A stretch of DNA of 6,299 nucleotides from Acidobacteriota bacterium (lineage in GTDB: Bacteria; Acidobacteriota; Polarisedimenticolia; J045): positions 1 to 6,299 of the forward strand of contig JAMOQA010000543.1 in the NCBI GenBank assembly GCA_027064265.1. The letters run 5' to 3'. Below, in pieces: positions 1 through 4,937 of this stretch. A model generated the notes under the pieces. It saw only the letters and a program-made list of their open reading frames with translations, made no database searches and had not been told where the DNA came from. How positions within the stretch are numbered: the stretch's first letter is position 1; every line of letters starts with the position of its first letter. Both the position numbers and the translations under genes were made by a program.

Positions 1-18
1 AGGCTGCGCTACGCCCCG
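1..18 (-). tRNA. tRNA-Pro, 5' fragment cut by the window edge
   Basis: Read on the minus strand, positions 18 to 1 give CGGGGCGTAGCGCAGCCT. This divides into a 7-base acceptor 5' arm (CGGGGCG), T8-A9, the D-stem 5' arm GCGC, and the start of the D loop AGCCT. A C at position 1 together with TA-GCGC-AGCCT is the usual opening of bacterial proline tRNAs. The anticodon lies outside the window, so the isoacceptor cannot be named, and other tRNAs are not strictly excluded. It is preceded by a tRNA-like promoter at 98-70. Confidence 0.72.
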
Positions 19-40
19 ACCTCGTTCATACCGGCCCCGC

Positions 41-56
41 CGCGGCGCGCGCCGCG
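41..56. repeat. 16-bp perfect GC palindrome in the tRNA-Pro leader
   Basis: CGCGGCGCGCGCCGCG is identical to its own reverse complement. As RNA it could form a 6-bp stem (CGCGGC/GCCGCG) closed by GCGC. It lies between the predicted promoter (98-70) and the start of tRNA-Pro (18), so it would be near the 5' end of the precursor transcript. It could equally be a by-product of extreme GC content. Confidence 0.5.
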
Positions 57-69
57 CGGGATCCGCGGA

Positions 70-98
70 AAGGTAGCCGACGAACGCCCGCCTGTCAA
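70..98 (-). promoter_or_regulatory. Predicted sigma-70-type promoter for tRNA-Pro
   Basis: On the minus strand a perfect -35 hexamer TTGACA (98-93) is followed by a 17-base spacer and TACCTT (75-70). TACCTT matches TATAAT at its most conserved positions (T1, A2, T6). Transcription would start near position 63, about 45 bases upstream of the mature tRNA 5' end. Perfect -35 boxes with a 17-base spacer are typical of strong stable-RNA promoters. The call is by motif only. Confidence 0.6.
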
Positions 99-144
99 CG
101 CGGCGGAACGAACCCGCGGCCGGGCCGGCCTTTCTCCCTTGGAC

Positions 145-729
145 TCAGTCGTCCTCGAGGCCGAGGAGGCCTTCCTTGAGGTCCTCGTTCGGCGGGTTCG
201 GGCCGAGCCAGATCGCCCAGAGGGCCCGCGCGAACGGGCGGCCCGGGATGACGCCCTTCACCTTGCCCTTCACCCGGACCTCCACCCCCTTGCCGGGGAT
301 CTCGGTGAGGACGATCTCGTCTCCCTCCGAGACGTCCTCCATGAAGGAGCAGAGCTGCTTCTCCCCGGCCCGGATCTCGGCCTCGTCCTTGCCGGAGACC
401 TTCTCGAAGCCCTCGTGCCAGGCGTGGACGAGCTTCTTCGCGCCGACGCCCCGGACGAAGTGCATCACCAGCCGCTTCGGCCCCTCGTCCGCCAGGATCG
501 CCGCCGGGTCGTGGGTGGGTTCCGCGAGGTAGAGGCCGGCCACGTACACGTCGATCTTCAGGAACGTCGCCTCCCTGAGCCCCATGCCGTTCAGGTGCAG
601 GGTCTGCCCGGCGACCTCGACGGTGTCGGGCATCGTCACCCCCGCGAGGGTCCCGGCGTGGACGGGCACGGCTCCCACGAGGGCCGCGAGGACGAAGAGC
701 AGGGAGACGCGACGGGTGAACACGGACAT
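145..729 (-). CDS. Exported chalcone-isomerase-like domain protein
   Basis: This is a 194-residue protein of the bacterial chalcone-isomerase-like family, which is mostly of unknown function and exported. The N-terminus has Arg6-Arg7, then a hydrophobic stretch (about 8-22) and a likely signal-peptidase site after VHA (residue 25), so the mature protein should be periplasmic or extracytoplasmic. Family hallmarks are visible: LNGMGLREATFLKIDVYVAG near residues 46-65 and LYLAEP straight after, a central helical part around HAWHEGF, and the C-terminal IWLGPNPPNEDLKEGLLG block (about 173-190). Plant chalcone isomerases cyclise flavonoid precursors, but that activity should not be transferred to bacterial relatives. 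The start at 729 is supported by AAAGGAGAT seven bases upstream (744-736). The gene lies upstream of tRNA-Pro on the same strand and is divergent from the acylphosphatase gene. Family confidence is high and function is unknown. Confidence 0.9.
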   Translation of the reverse strand: MSVFTRRVSLLFVLAALVGAVPVHAGTLAGVTMPDTVEVAGQTLHLNGMGLREATFLKIDVYVAGLYLAEPTHDPAAILADEGPKRLVMHFVRGVGAKKLVHAWHEGFEKVSGKDEAEIRAGEKQLCSFMEDVSEGDEIVLTEIPGKGVEVRVKGKVKGVIPGRPFARALWAIWLGPNPPNEDLKEGLLGLEDD

Positions 730-758
730 CGGCAGATCTCCTTTCGTGGACGGCGGGC

Positions 759-764
759 ATTCTA
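759..764 (-). promoter_or_regulatory. Candidate -10 box for the chalcone-isomerase-like gene
   Basis: The minus strand reads TAGAAT, a five-of-six match to TATAAT, about 30 bases upstream of the ATG at 729. A start near 752 would give a leader of about 23 bases carrying the strong Shine-Dalgarno. No convincing -35 hexamer is visible at normal spacing, so this is a half-supported promoter. Confidence 0.4.
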
Positions 765-800
765 CCCCGGGGAGCGCTACCCCCGGGCCGGGGGAGCGGG

Positions 801-806
801 GATAAT
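801..806 (+). promoter_or_regulatory. Candidate -10 box for acylphosphatase-apt
   Basis: GATAAT is a five-of-six match to TATAAT and an AT island in a very GC-rich spacer, 30 bases before the ATG at 837. It faces away from the minus-strand TAGAAT at 764-759, as expected for a divergent promoter pair. No recognisable -35 hexamer is seen around 777-784. Confidence 0.4.
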
Positions 807-836
807 GGCCCGGCCGGCCACACGGAGGGCAGCACC

Positions 837-1109
837 ATGAAGGAAGCGCGCCGCTACCGGGTCCACGGACGGGTCCAGGGGGTGGGGTACCGGGTCTTCG
901 CGGCCACCTGCGCCCGGGCCCTCGGCCTCGCCGGCTGGGTGGCGAACCGCCCGGACGGCACGGTGGAAGCGTACGCCGAGGGGCCGCCGGACAGGCTGGC
1001 GGAGTTCGAGTTCGACCTCTCCCGGGGACCGCGGTTCGCCCGGGTCGAGCGGGTGGAGAGCACGCCGGTCGAGCCGGAGGGGATGGACACCTTCGAGATC
1101 CGCCACTGA
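837..1109 (+). CDS. acyP: Acylphosphatase
   Basis: This is a 90-residue small cytosolic enzyme that hydrolyses acyl phosphates (such as acetyl phosphate or 1,3-bisphosphoglycerate) to carboxylate plus phosphate. Both family signatures are present. GRVQGVGYR at residues 11-19 forms the phosphate-binding loop and ends in the catalytic Arg19. GWVANRPDGTVE at 33-44 contains the catalytic Asn37. Length and single-domain layout are those of the ordinary family, with no HypF fusion. The ATG at 837 has GGAGGG (824-829) at a seven-base spacing. It is followed 51 bases later by apt on the same strand, and the two are probably cotranscribed. There is no hydrogenase-specific role: HypF carries its own acylphosphatase domain, and the hydrogenase genes here are on the other strand. 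The physiological substrate is not known from sequence. Confidence 0.95.
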   Translation: MKEARRYRVHGRVQGVGYRVFAATCARALGLAGWVANRPDGTVEAYAEGPPDRLAEFEFDLSRGPRFARVERVESTPVEPEGMDTFEIRH

Positions 1110-1160
1110 CGGGGCGCGGCCGGAGCGAGACATCGAATCGAGAGAGAGGAGACGACCGAC

Positions 1161-1682
1161 GTGGGCGCCGTGGACCTCAAGCAGTACATCGCCGACGTAC
1201 CCGACTTCCCGCAGGAGGGGATCCTCTTCCGGGACATCACGCCGCTCCTCGCGCACCCGGAGGCCCTCGCGGCCGCCCTTGCCGAGCTGGAGGAGCGCGC
1301 CCGGGAGACCCGGCCGGACGTGATCGCCGGGATCGAGTCCCGGGGGTTCCTGTTCGGGATGCCCCTCGCGGAGCGGCTGGGAACCGGTTTCGTGCCGATC
1401 CGGAAGCCGGGAAAGCTGCCCCGGGAGACCCTGCGGGAGTCCTACAGCCTGGAGTACGGCGAGAACACGATCGAGATGCACCGGGACGCGGTACGGCCCG
1501 GGCAGCGCGTGCTGGTCGTCGACGACCTGCTCGCCACCGGCGGGACGGCGGAGGCGGCGGCCAACCTGGTCCGCCGGGCGGGGGGCGAGGTCGCCGGCTG
1601 GCTCTTCCTCGTGGAGCTGGCCGCCCTGGGAGGCCGGGAGAAACTCGCCGGGGCGCCGGTTCATTCCGTGCTCGTCTACTGA
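1161..1682 (+). CDS. apt: Adenine phosphoribosyltransferase
   Basis: This 173-residue cytosolic purine-salvage enzyme converts adenine plus PRPP to AMP plus pyrophosphate. The type I phosphoribosyltransferase PRPP motif VLVVDDLLATGGT is at residues 117-129 with its two acidic residues (Asp121-Asp122). Other Apt hallmarks are FPQEGILFRDITPLL (16-30), IESRGFLFG (58-66) and RKPGKLPRET (81-90). Length is normal. The start is GTG at 1161, chosen because AGGAG (1147-1151) sits nine bases upstream and the next residues align with the Apt N-terminus. It lies 51 bases downstream of acylphosphatase, in a purine-rich spacer with no promoter evident, so shared transcription is likely. A hairpin at 1713-1741 follows the gene. 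Confidence 0.97.
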   Translation: MGAVDLKQYIADVPDFPQEGILFRDITPLLAHPEALAAALAELEERARETRPDVIAGIESRGFLFGMPLAERLGTGFVPIRKPGKLPRETLRESYSLEYGENTIEMHRDAVRPGQRVLVVDDLLATGGTAEAAANLVRRAGGEVAGWLFLVELAALGGREKLAGAPVHSVLVY

Positions 1683-1712
1683 GCGCCGCCCCTGCCCGGG
1701 CCCGTCCCGCGG

Positions 1713-1741
1713 GGCGCCGGGCGGGGTGCGCGCCGGGCGCC
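1713..1741 (+). terminator. Possible hairpin terminator after apt (no T-tract)
   Basis: GGCGCC (1713-1718) pairs with GGCGCC (1736-1741). After a G1719-G1735 mismatch, GGCG (1720-1723) pairs with CGCC (1731-1734), leaving a seven-base loop. This is a 10-bp GC stem 31 bases past the apt stop. No T-run follows, so it is not a textbook intrinsic terminator. It may end apt transcription weakly, define the mRNA 3' end, or be only GC-rich chance pairing. Confidence 0.3.
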
Positions 1742-1750
1742 GATTCGCGC

Positions 1751-1756
1751 TAGACT
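1751..1756 (+). promoter_or_regulatory. Candidate -10 box for tRNA-Arg
   Basis: TAGACT keeps T1, A2 and T6 of TATAAT (four of six matches overall) and is one of few AT-containing hexamers in this spacer, 38 bases before the tRNA. A start near 1763 would place the hairpin at 1766-1782 at the transcript 5' end. No -35 match is visible at 15-19 base spacing. Confidence 0.3.
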
Positions 1757-1765
1757 CTGGCACCG

Positions 1766-1782
1766 CCGCCCGTTGCGGGCGG
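1766..1782 (+). repeat. Perfect hairpin in the tRNA-Arg 5' leader
   Basis: CCGCCCG (1766-1772) is the exact reverse complement of CGGGCGG (1776-1782) with a TTG loop. It ends six bases before the mature tRNA 5' end. With no T-tract it is unlikely to be a terminator. It would lie just upstream of the RNase P cleavage position in the precursor. Confidence 0.5.
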
Positions 1783-1788
1783 AGAGGT

Positions 1789-1865
1789 GGGCGTGTAGCT
1801 CAGTCGGATAGAGCAGCGGTTTCCTAAACCGAAGGTCGCAGGTTCGAGTCCTGCCACGCCTACCA
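1789..1865 (+). tRNA. tRNA-Arg (anticodon CCU)
   Basis: This is a complete 77-base tRNA gene with encoded CCA (1863-1865), decoding AGG. The acceptor arms GGGCGTG (1789-1795) and CACGCCT (1855-1861) pair fully, with a G1-U72 wobble at the end. The D stem is GCTC/GAGC with a nine-base loop. The anticodon loop TTCCTAA has CCT at 1823-1825 with T33 and A37. The T arm GCAGG-TTCGAGT-CCTGC is perfect. The top anticodon-stem pair is a G27-A43 mismatch; the other four pairs are Watson-Crick. Encoded CCA means maturation need not rely on CCA addition. The downstream gene starts only 36 bases later, so readthrough transcription into it is possible. Confidence 0.97.
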
Positions 1866-1873
1866 GCACAGCG

Positions 1874-1889
1874 CCGGCCGAGGGGCCGG
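1874..1889 (+). repeat. Hairpin between tRNA-Arg and the TPR gene, touching its ribosome-binding site
   Basis: CCGGCC (1874-1879) and GGCCGG (1884-1889) form a perfect six-bp stem with a GAGG loop, eight bases after the tRNA CCA. Its last two bases are also the first two of the GGGAGGG Shine-Dalgarno (1888-1894) of the next gene. It may separate tRNA processing from mRNA translation or partly mask the ribosome-binding site. Function is inferred only. Confidence 0.45.
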
Positions 1890-1901
1890 GAGGGACTGCC
1901 G

Positions 1902-2612
1902 ATGGATCGCCTGGACCGGAAGAAGATCAAGCAGGACGAGTTCGTCGACTGGACGATGCGCCTCTTCCAGCACATGGAGGAGAACCCGCGGCCGTACGTC
2001 CTGGGCGCGATCGCGGTGATCGTCGCGATCGTCGGGGGCTTCGGGCTCCACGCCTGGAGCCGCCACCGGGCGGAGGAGGCGGCGGACCTGTTCGCCCGGG
2101 CCCAGGCGGCCCTCGAGGCGCCCCTCGCCCGGGACGAGGCGCCCCGGCCCGACGATCCGTACCGGCCCACCTTCGCCTCGCCGGAGGAGCGGCTCGCCGA
2201 GGCCCTCGAGCGGCTGGAAGCTGCGGAGTCTGCTCCCACCCCCCTCGGCGACCTCGCCCTGTGGCTCCACGGGCAGGCGCTCCTCGAGCAGGGGAAGGCC
2301 GAGGACGCGGTCGCGGAGATGCGCGAGGCCGCCGATCGCCTCGGGGACGACCCGACGATGGGCGGCCCGGTGAAGGCGTCCCTCGCGAAGGCCCTGGCGG
2401 CGGCGAAGAAGTTCGACGAGTCGGCGGCCCTCTGGGAGGCGCTCACCGACGCCGAGTCCGGCTACCCGGGCGACCTCGCCTGGGAGGGACTCGCGAAGGT
2501 TCGCGAGGCGAAGGGGGACGCCGAGGGAGCGAAGGAGGCCTGGCAGCAGGTCCTCGACCTCTACCCGGAGTCGCCGGTGGCGGCCGCGGCCCGCCTCGCC
2601 CTCGGGCGGTAG
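1902..2612 (+). CDS. Membrane-anchored TPR-like protein (YfgM/TPR_21 type)
   Basis: This 236-residue protein has a charged cytosolic N-terminus (1-31; Lys/Arg-rich at 6-10) and one clear transmembrane helix at about 32-50 (YVLGAIAVIVAIVGGFGLHAW region). An Ala/Glu-rich helical domain follows, whose repeats resemble tetratricopeptides: about 96-145 (ALWLHGQALLEQGKAEDAVAEM), 157-185 and 190-228 (WEGLAKVREAKGDAEGAKEAW, then LDLYPESP). The positive-inside pattern predicts the repeats face the periplasm. The layout matches YfgM/TPR_21-type proteins, which in E. coli act as an ancillary SecYEG/PpiD-associated chaperone factor, but no specific partner is visible here (no bamB or der nearby). The ATG at 1902 has GGGAGGG (1888-1894) seven bases upstream. 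The gene converges on the hydrogenase operon, with 23 bases between the stop codons. Architecture is confident and function is tentative. Confidence 0.85.
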   Translation: MDRLDRKKIKQDEFVDWTMRLFQHMEENPRPYVLGAIAVIVAIVGGFGLHAWSRHRAEEAADLFARAQAALEAPLARDEAPRPDDPYRPTFASPEERLAEALERLEAAESAPTPLGDLALWLHGQALLEQGKAEDAVAEMREAADRLGDDPTMGGPVKASLAKALAAAKKFDESAALWEALTDAESGYPGDLAWEGLAKVREAKGDAEGAKEAWQQVLDLYPESPVAAAARLALGR

Positions 2613-2635
2613 CCTGCCGGGCGCGGCGCCTCCCG

Positions 2636-3106
2636 TCAGTCGAGGAGCGGGCCGGACTCGCCGACCGGGAGCAGGTGCACGACCTGCAGGCGGCAGTTGT
2701 TCAGCCGCCGCTGGTATAGCTTCGCGATCCGCTCCATGAACAGGAACCCGAACCGGGGGTGCTCCTCCAGGTACTCGAGGAGCCGGTCCGCGTCGATCGC
2801 GATCAGCTCGGTCCGCTCCGAGGCCACCGACCTGATGTTGTGCGCCCGCGGGGGAATCAGCGCGGGCAGCCCGAAGAGCCCCCCGGGCTCGATGGTCTGG
2901 AACCAGACATCCCGGCCCGGTCCCACCTCGAAGCCCTGGCGCACCCGCCCCTTGACCACGAGGTAGACGAAGCGGGCCTCCGCGTCCCGCTCGAAGATCG
3001 TCTCCCCCTTCTCGCAGGTTCGCCGCTCGGCGAACGCCGCGATGTCGGCGAGCGCCTTCTCGTCGAACCCCTGGAAGAACTCCGCGCGCTGCAGGTCCTC
3101 GATCAT
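2636..3106 (-). CDS. Stand-alone cyclic-nucleotide-binding-domain protein, last gene of the hydrogenase operon
   Basis: This 156-residue protein is nearly all one Crp/Fnr-type sensor domain. An N-terminal helix (1-25, including FFQGFDEKALADIAAFAE) leads into the beta-roll: CEKGETIFERDAEARFVYLVVKGRVR (31-56), the phosphate-cassette region GGLFGLPALIPPRAHNIRSVA (75-95), then the C-helix part RLLEYLEEHPRFGFLFMERIAKLYQRRL (about 108-135). There is no helix-turn-helix: only about 20 residues follow the C-helix, so it is not a typical DNA-binding Crp/Fnr regulator. The Glu expected in FGEL is Leu80 here, while Arg92-Ser93 are kept, so cAMP binding is doubtful. The start at 3106 is set by an ATGA overlap with the protease stop and by GAGGTG (3117-3112) five bases upstream. 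Upstream codons in this frame are shadow sequence. Coupling to the hydrogenase suggests a sensory or allosteric role, which is inference. Confidence 0.88.
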   Translation of the reverse strand: MIEDLQRAEFFQGFDEKALADIAAFAERRTCEKGETIFERDAEARFVYLVVKGRVRQGFEVGPGRDVWFQTIEPGGLFGLPALIPPRAHNIRSVASERTELIAIDADRLLEYLEEHPRFGFLFMERIAKLYQRRLNNCRLQVVHLLPVGESGPLLD

Positions 3107-3600
3107 CGCTTCACCTCGTCTTCCTCCTGCAGGAGGGCCCAGGTCGCCTGGCGGGCCATCTCGACCAGTCTCGGCACGGCCGACAGCAGCTCCCGGGAGA
3201 GCCCCCGGCCCGGCTCCACGCTGGCCGGCTCGATCCCGAGGACCAGGGCGTTCCGGAGGGGCACCCCGAGCTCCCGCCCGAGGCGGGCGGCGGTCTCGAG
3301 GTCGATGCCGTGGAGGGAGAGGGGCGCCTCCCGGTCCCGCCAGTCCGGGTCGTCGAGCCGGAAGAGGATCGCTTCCCCGGGCATCCCGCCGTGGCGGCAC
3401 GCGTCGATCACCAGCACCCGGGCCCCCTCGCCGAGCCAGCCGAGGACGGCCAGGGGATCGGTACCGGGGTAACGGACCTCGACGCCGGGGGGCAGGAGAT
3501 CGGCCGCGAGGGTCCGGGCGACGACCTCGCCGATCCCGTCGTCCCCGGCGAGGGGGTTCCCGATCCCCGCGACGAGGACCCGCCGGTGCCGGGCGCTCAT
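3103..3600 (-). CDS. [NiFe]-hydrogenase maturation endopeptidase (HycI/HyaD/HoxW family)
   Basis: This 165-residue cytosolic protease removes the C-terminal tail of the hydrogenase large subunit once nickel is inserted, letting the subunit close and join the small subunit. The N-terminal signature GIGNPLAGDDGIG (12-24) carries the acidic nickel-sensing position (Asp20/Asp21). The second conserved Asp is in VLVIDAC (Asp66) and the conserved His is in SLHGID (His97). These three positions correspond to the metal-binding triad known from HybD/HycI. Length is typical. The ATG at 3600 overlaps the large-subunit stop as ATGA, and its own stop overlaps the next start the same way. The likely Shine-Dalgarno GGAGAGG (3617-3611) lies inside the Gly-rich tail codons of the large subunit. 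The adjacent large subunit is its obvious substrate. Confidence 0.95.
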   Translation of the reverse strand: MSARHRRVLVAGIGNPLAGDDGIGEVVARTLAADLLPPGVEVRYPGTDPLAVLGWLGEGARVLVIDACRHGGMPGEAILFRLDDPDWRDREAPLSLHGIDLETAARLGRELGVPLRNALVLGIEPASVEPGRGLSRELLSAVPRLVEMARQATWALLQEEDEVKR

Positions 3601-4937
3601 CCGCCGCCCCCCTCTCCGTCCGCGGCGTTGCGGCGCCCTCCCCGGAGGAAGCGGACGTCCAGCAGGTGGACCGAGCAGGAGATGCACGGGTCGTAGGCCC
3701 GCACCAGCATCTCGAGGCGGTGGGCGATCTCCTCCTCGGGGAGGTCGAGAAGGGCCGGGACGAAGACCCGCATGTCGTCCTCGATGGCGGCCAGGTTCTG
3801 CCCGGTCGGGATGATGCAGTTCGCCCGCTCGATCCGGCCGTCGGGGCCGATGGCGTAGTGGTGATAGAGCGTGCCCCGCGGCACCTCCGCGATGCCGAAT
3901 CCCTCGCCGCCCCGGGCCCGGGTCACCGGGGCCCGTTCCTCCGGCGCCGGGTCCTCGAGCAGTTCCTCGACCAGGGAGATCGCCTCCTCGTGGGCCTGCA
4001 CGGTCTCGACGACCTGGGCAAGGTTGTAGTGGAACGGGTTCGTCGTCTCGGGGTCGAGGCCCAGGGCGTCCGCCGCCCGCTGGGCCCGCCAGCCGAGGAG
4101 CTCGTGGGCGAGCCGGTAGCGGGCGAGGGCCCCGACCCGGATCGAGCCCGCGCGCCCCCGGGCGTGCTTTGCCGCCGAGTGGTCCACGAGGTACTCCTCG
4201 ACGGCGTCCCGGTACCTGTGGGGCGGCCAGGTCCGGCCGAGACTCGAGTGGATCGGCCCGCCCATCATCGGGTAGGCGCCGTCGTCGTCGAGGGCGGCGA
4301 GACACTCGCACTCGCGGTGGAGCTCGGGCCACTCGATGCCGGTGAAGAGGTCGACCAGGGCGTCCACGTCCGCCCGGGCATCGACGAGGAGCCGGTGGAG
4401 ACGCTCGAGTTCCGCGGCGGTCGGCCAGCGGCCCATCCCCCCCGGCAGGTAGGAGATCGGCATCACGTGCCGGCCCGAGACCGTGTAGCAGACCTCGTTG
4501 GCCAGTCCCTTGAGGCGCAGGGCGAGCTTGACGACCCCGGGATGGCTCTCGGCGAGGGGGATGACCGAGGGAGCGCCGAAGGCGTCCGGGGCGACGAGGA
4601 ACGCCACGTGGAGCACGTGGGACTGGAACCACTCGCCGCACATGTTGAGGCGCCTGAGCTTCCTCGTCTTCGGCCCCGGCCGGATCCCGAGGGCGTCCTC
4701 CACCGCCTGGATCGATGCGGTGGCATGGCCGACGGAACAGATGCCGCAGATGCGGCAGGTGATCCGGGGCGCCTCCTCGGCGGGACGTCCGCGGAGCAGC
4801 ACCTCGAAGAAGCGGGGGGCCTCGACGATCTCGAGGTCGCAGCGCACGAGCTCGCCGTCGACCAGGTCGACGACGATGTTGCCGTGCCCCTCGACCCGGG
4901 TCACGTGGTGGACGTTGATGGAAGCGCTCTTTCCCAT
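3597..4937 (-). CDS. hyhL: [NiFe]-hydrogenase large (alpha) subunit, group 3b type
   Basis: This 446-residue catalytic subunit binds the Ni-Fe(CN)2CO site and activates or evolves H2 in the cytoplasm. The N-terminus NVHHVTRVEGHG (8-19) is the family start. The first ligand motif RICGICSVGH (62-71) supplies Cys64 and Cys67, and the second, DPCISCSVH (416-424), supplies Cys418 and Cys421. Other conserved blocks are VGALARYRL (268-276), EVPRGTLYHHY (351-361) and IPTGQN (376-381). Cleavage after His424 would release 22 residues ending in GEGGGG. Length and the short tail fit group 3. The start at 4937 overlaps the small-subunit gene by 37 bases and has AAGGAG (4954-4949) 11 bases upstream. GRHVMP (155-160) has Met where the usual motif has His before Pro. 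The symbol follows Pyrococcus sulfhydrogenase II naming. Confidence 0.97.
   Translation of the reverse strand: MGKSASINVHHVTRVEGHGNIVVDLVDGELVRCDLEIVEAPRFFEVLLRGRPAEEAPRITCRICGICSVGHATASIQAVEDALGIRPGPKTRKLRRLNMCGEWFQSHVLHVAFLVAPDAFGAPSVIPLAESHPGVVKLALRLKGLANEVCYTVSGRHVMPISYLPGGMGRWPTAAELERLHRLLVDARADVDALVDLFTGIEWPELHRECECLAALDDDGAYPMMGGPIHSSLGRTWPPHRYRDAVEEYLVDHSAAKHARGRAGSIRVGALARYRLAHELLGWRAQRAADALGLDPETTNPFHYNLAQVVETVQAHEEAISLVEELLEDPAPEERAPVTRARGGEGFGIAEVPRGTLYHHYAIGPDGRIERANCIIPTGQNLAAIEDDMRVFVPALLDLPEEEIAHRLEMLVRAYDPCISCSVHLLDVRFLRGGRRNAADGEGGGG
3601..3617 (-). promoter_or_regulatory. Ribosome-binding site of the protease gene inside the large-subunit tail codons
   Basis: The minus strand from 3617 reads GGAGAGGGGGGCGGCGG, then ATG at 3600. 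The best anti-SD match is GGAG/GAGG at 3617-3611, 10 to 13 bases before the start. The same bases encode the last Gly-Glu-Gly-Gly-Gly-Gly of the large subunit, all within the peptide removed during maturation. Confidence 0.55.

Noticed and set aside
118..130. GGCCGG-G-CCGGCC inverted repeat after the chalcone-isomerase-like gene as a terminator
   Set aside because: The usable stem is only about four base pairs and no T-tract follows on the minus strand; the T-rich stretch is on the wrong side.
95..838. Other long frames overlapping the chalcone-isomerase-like gene on both strands
   Set aside because: Arg/Pro/Gly-rich low-complexity translations without family features; the frame at 145-729 has signal peptide, family motifs and ribosome-binding site.
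837..1109. Acylphosphatase as part of hydrogenase maturation (HypF-like)
   Set aside because: It is a normal 90-residue stand-alone enzyme on the opposite strand next to apt, lacking zinc-finger and YrdC-like domains of HypF.
2613..2635. GGCGC-G-GCGCC between the converging TPR and CNBD genes as a bidirectional terminator
   Set aside because: The loop would be a single base, leaving about a four-bp stem, and there is no T-run on either strand.
3107..3400. N-terminal extension of the CNBD protein
   Set aside because: The extra residues are Arg/Pro/Gly-rich shadow sequence inside the protease gene; the CNBD fold and a ribosome-binding site start at 3106.
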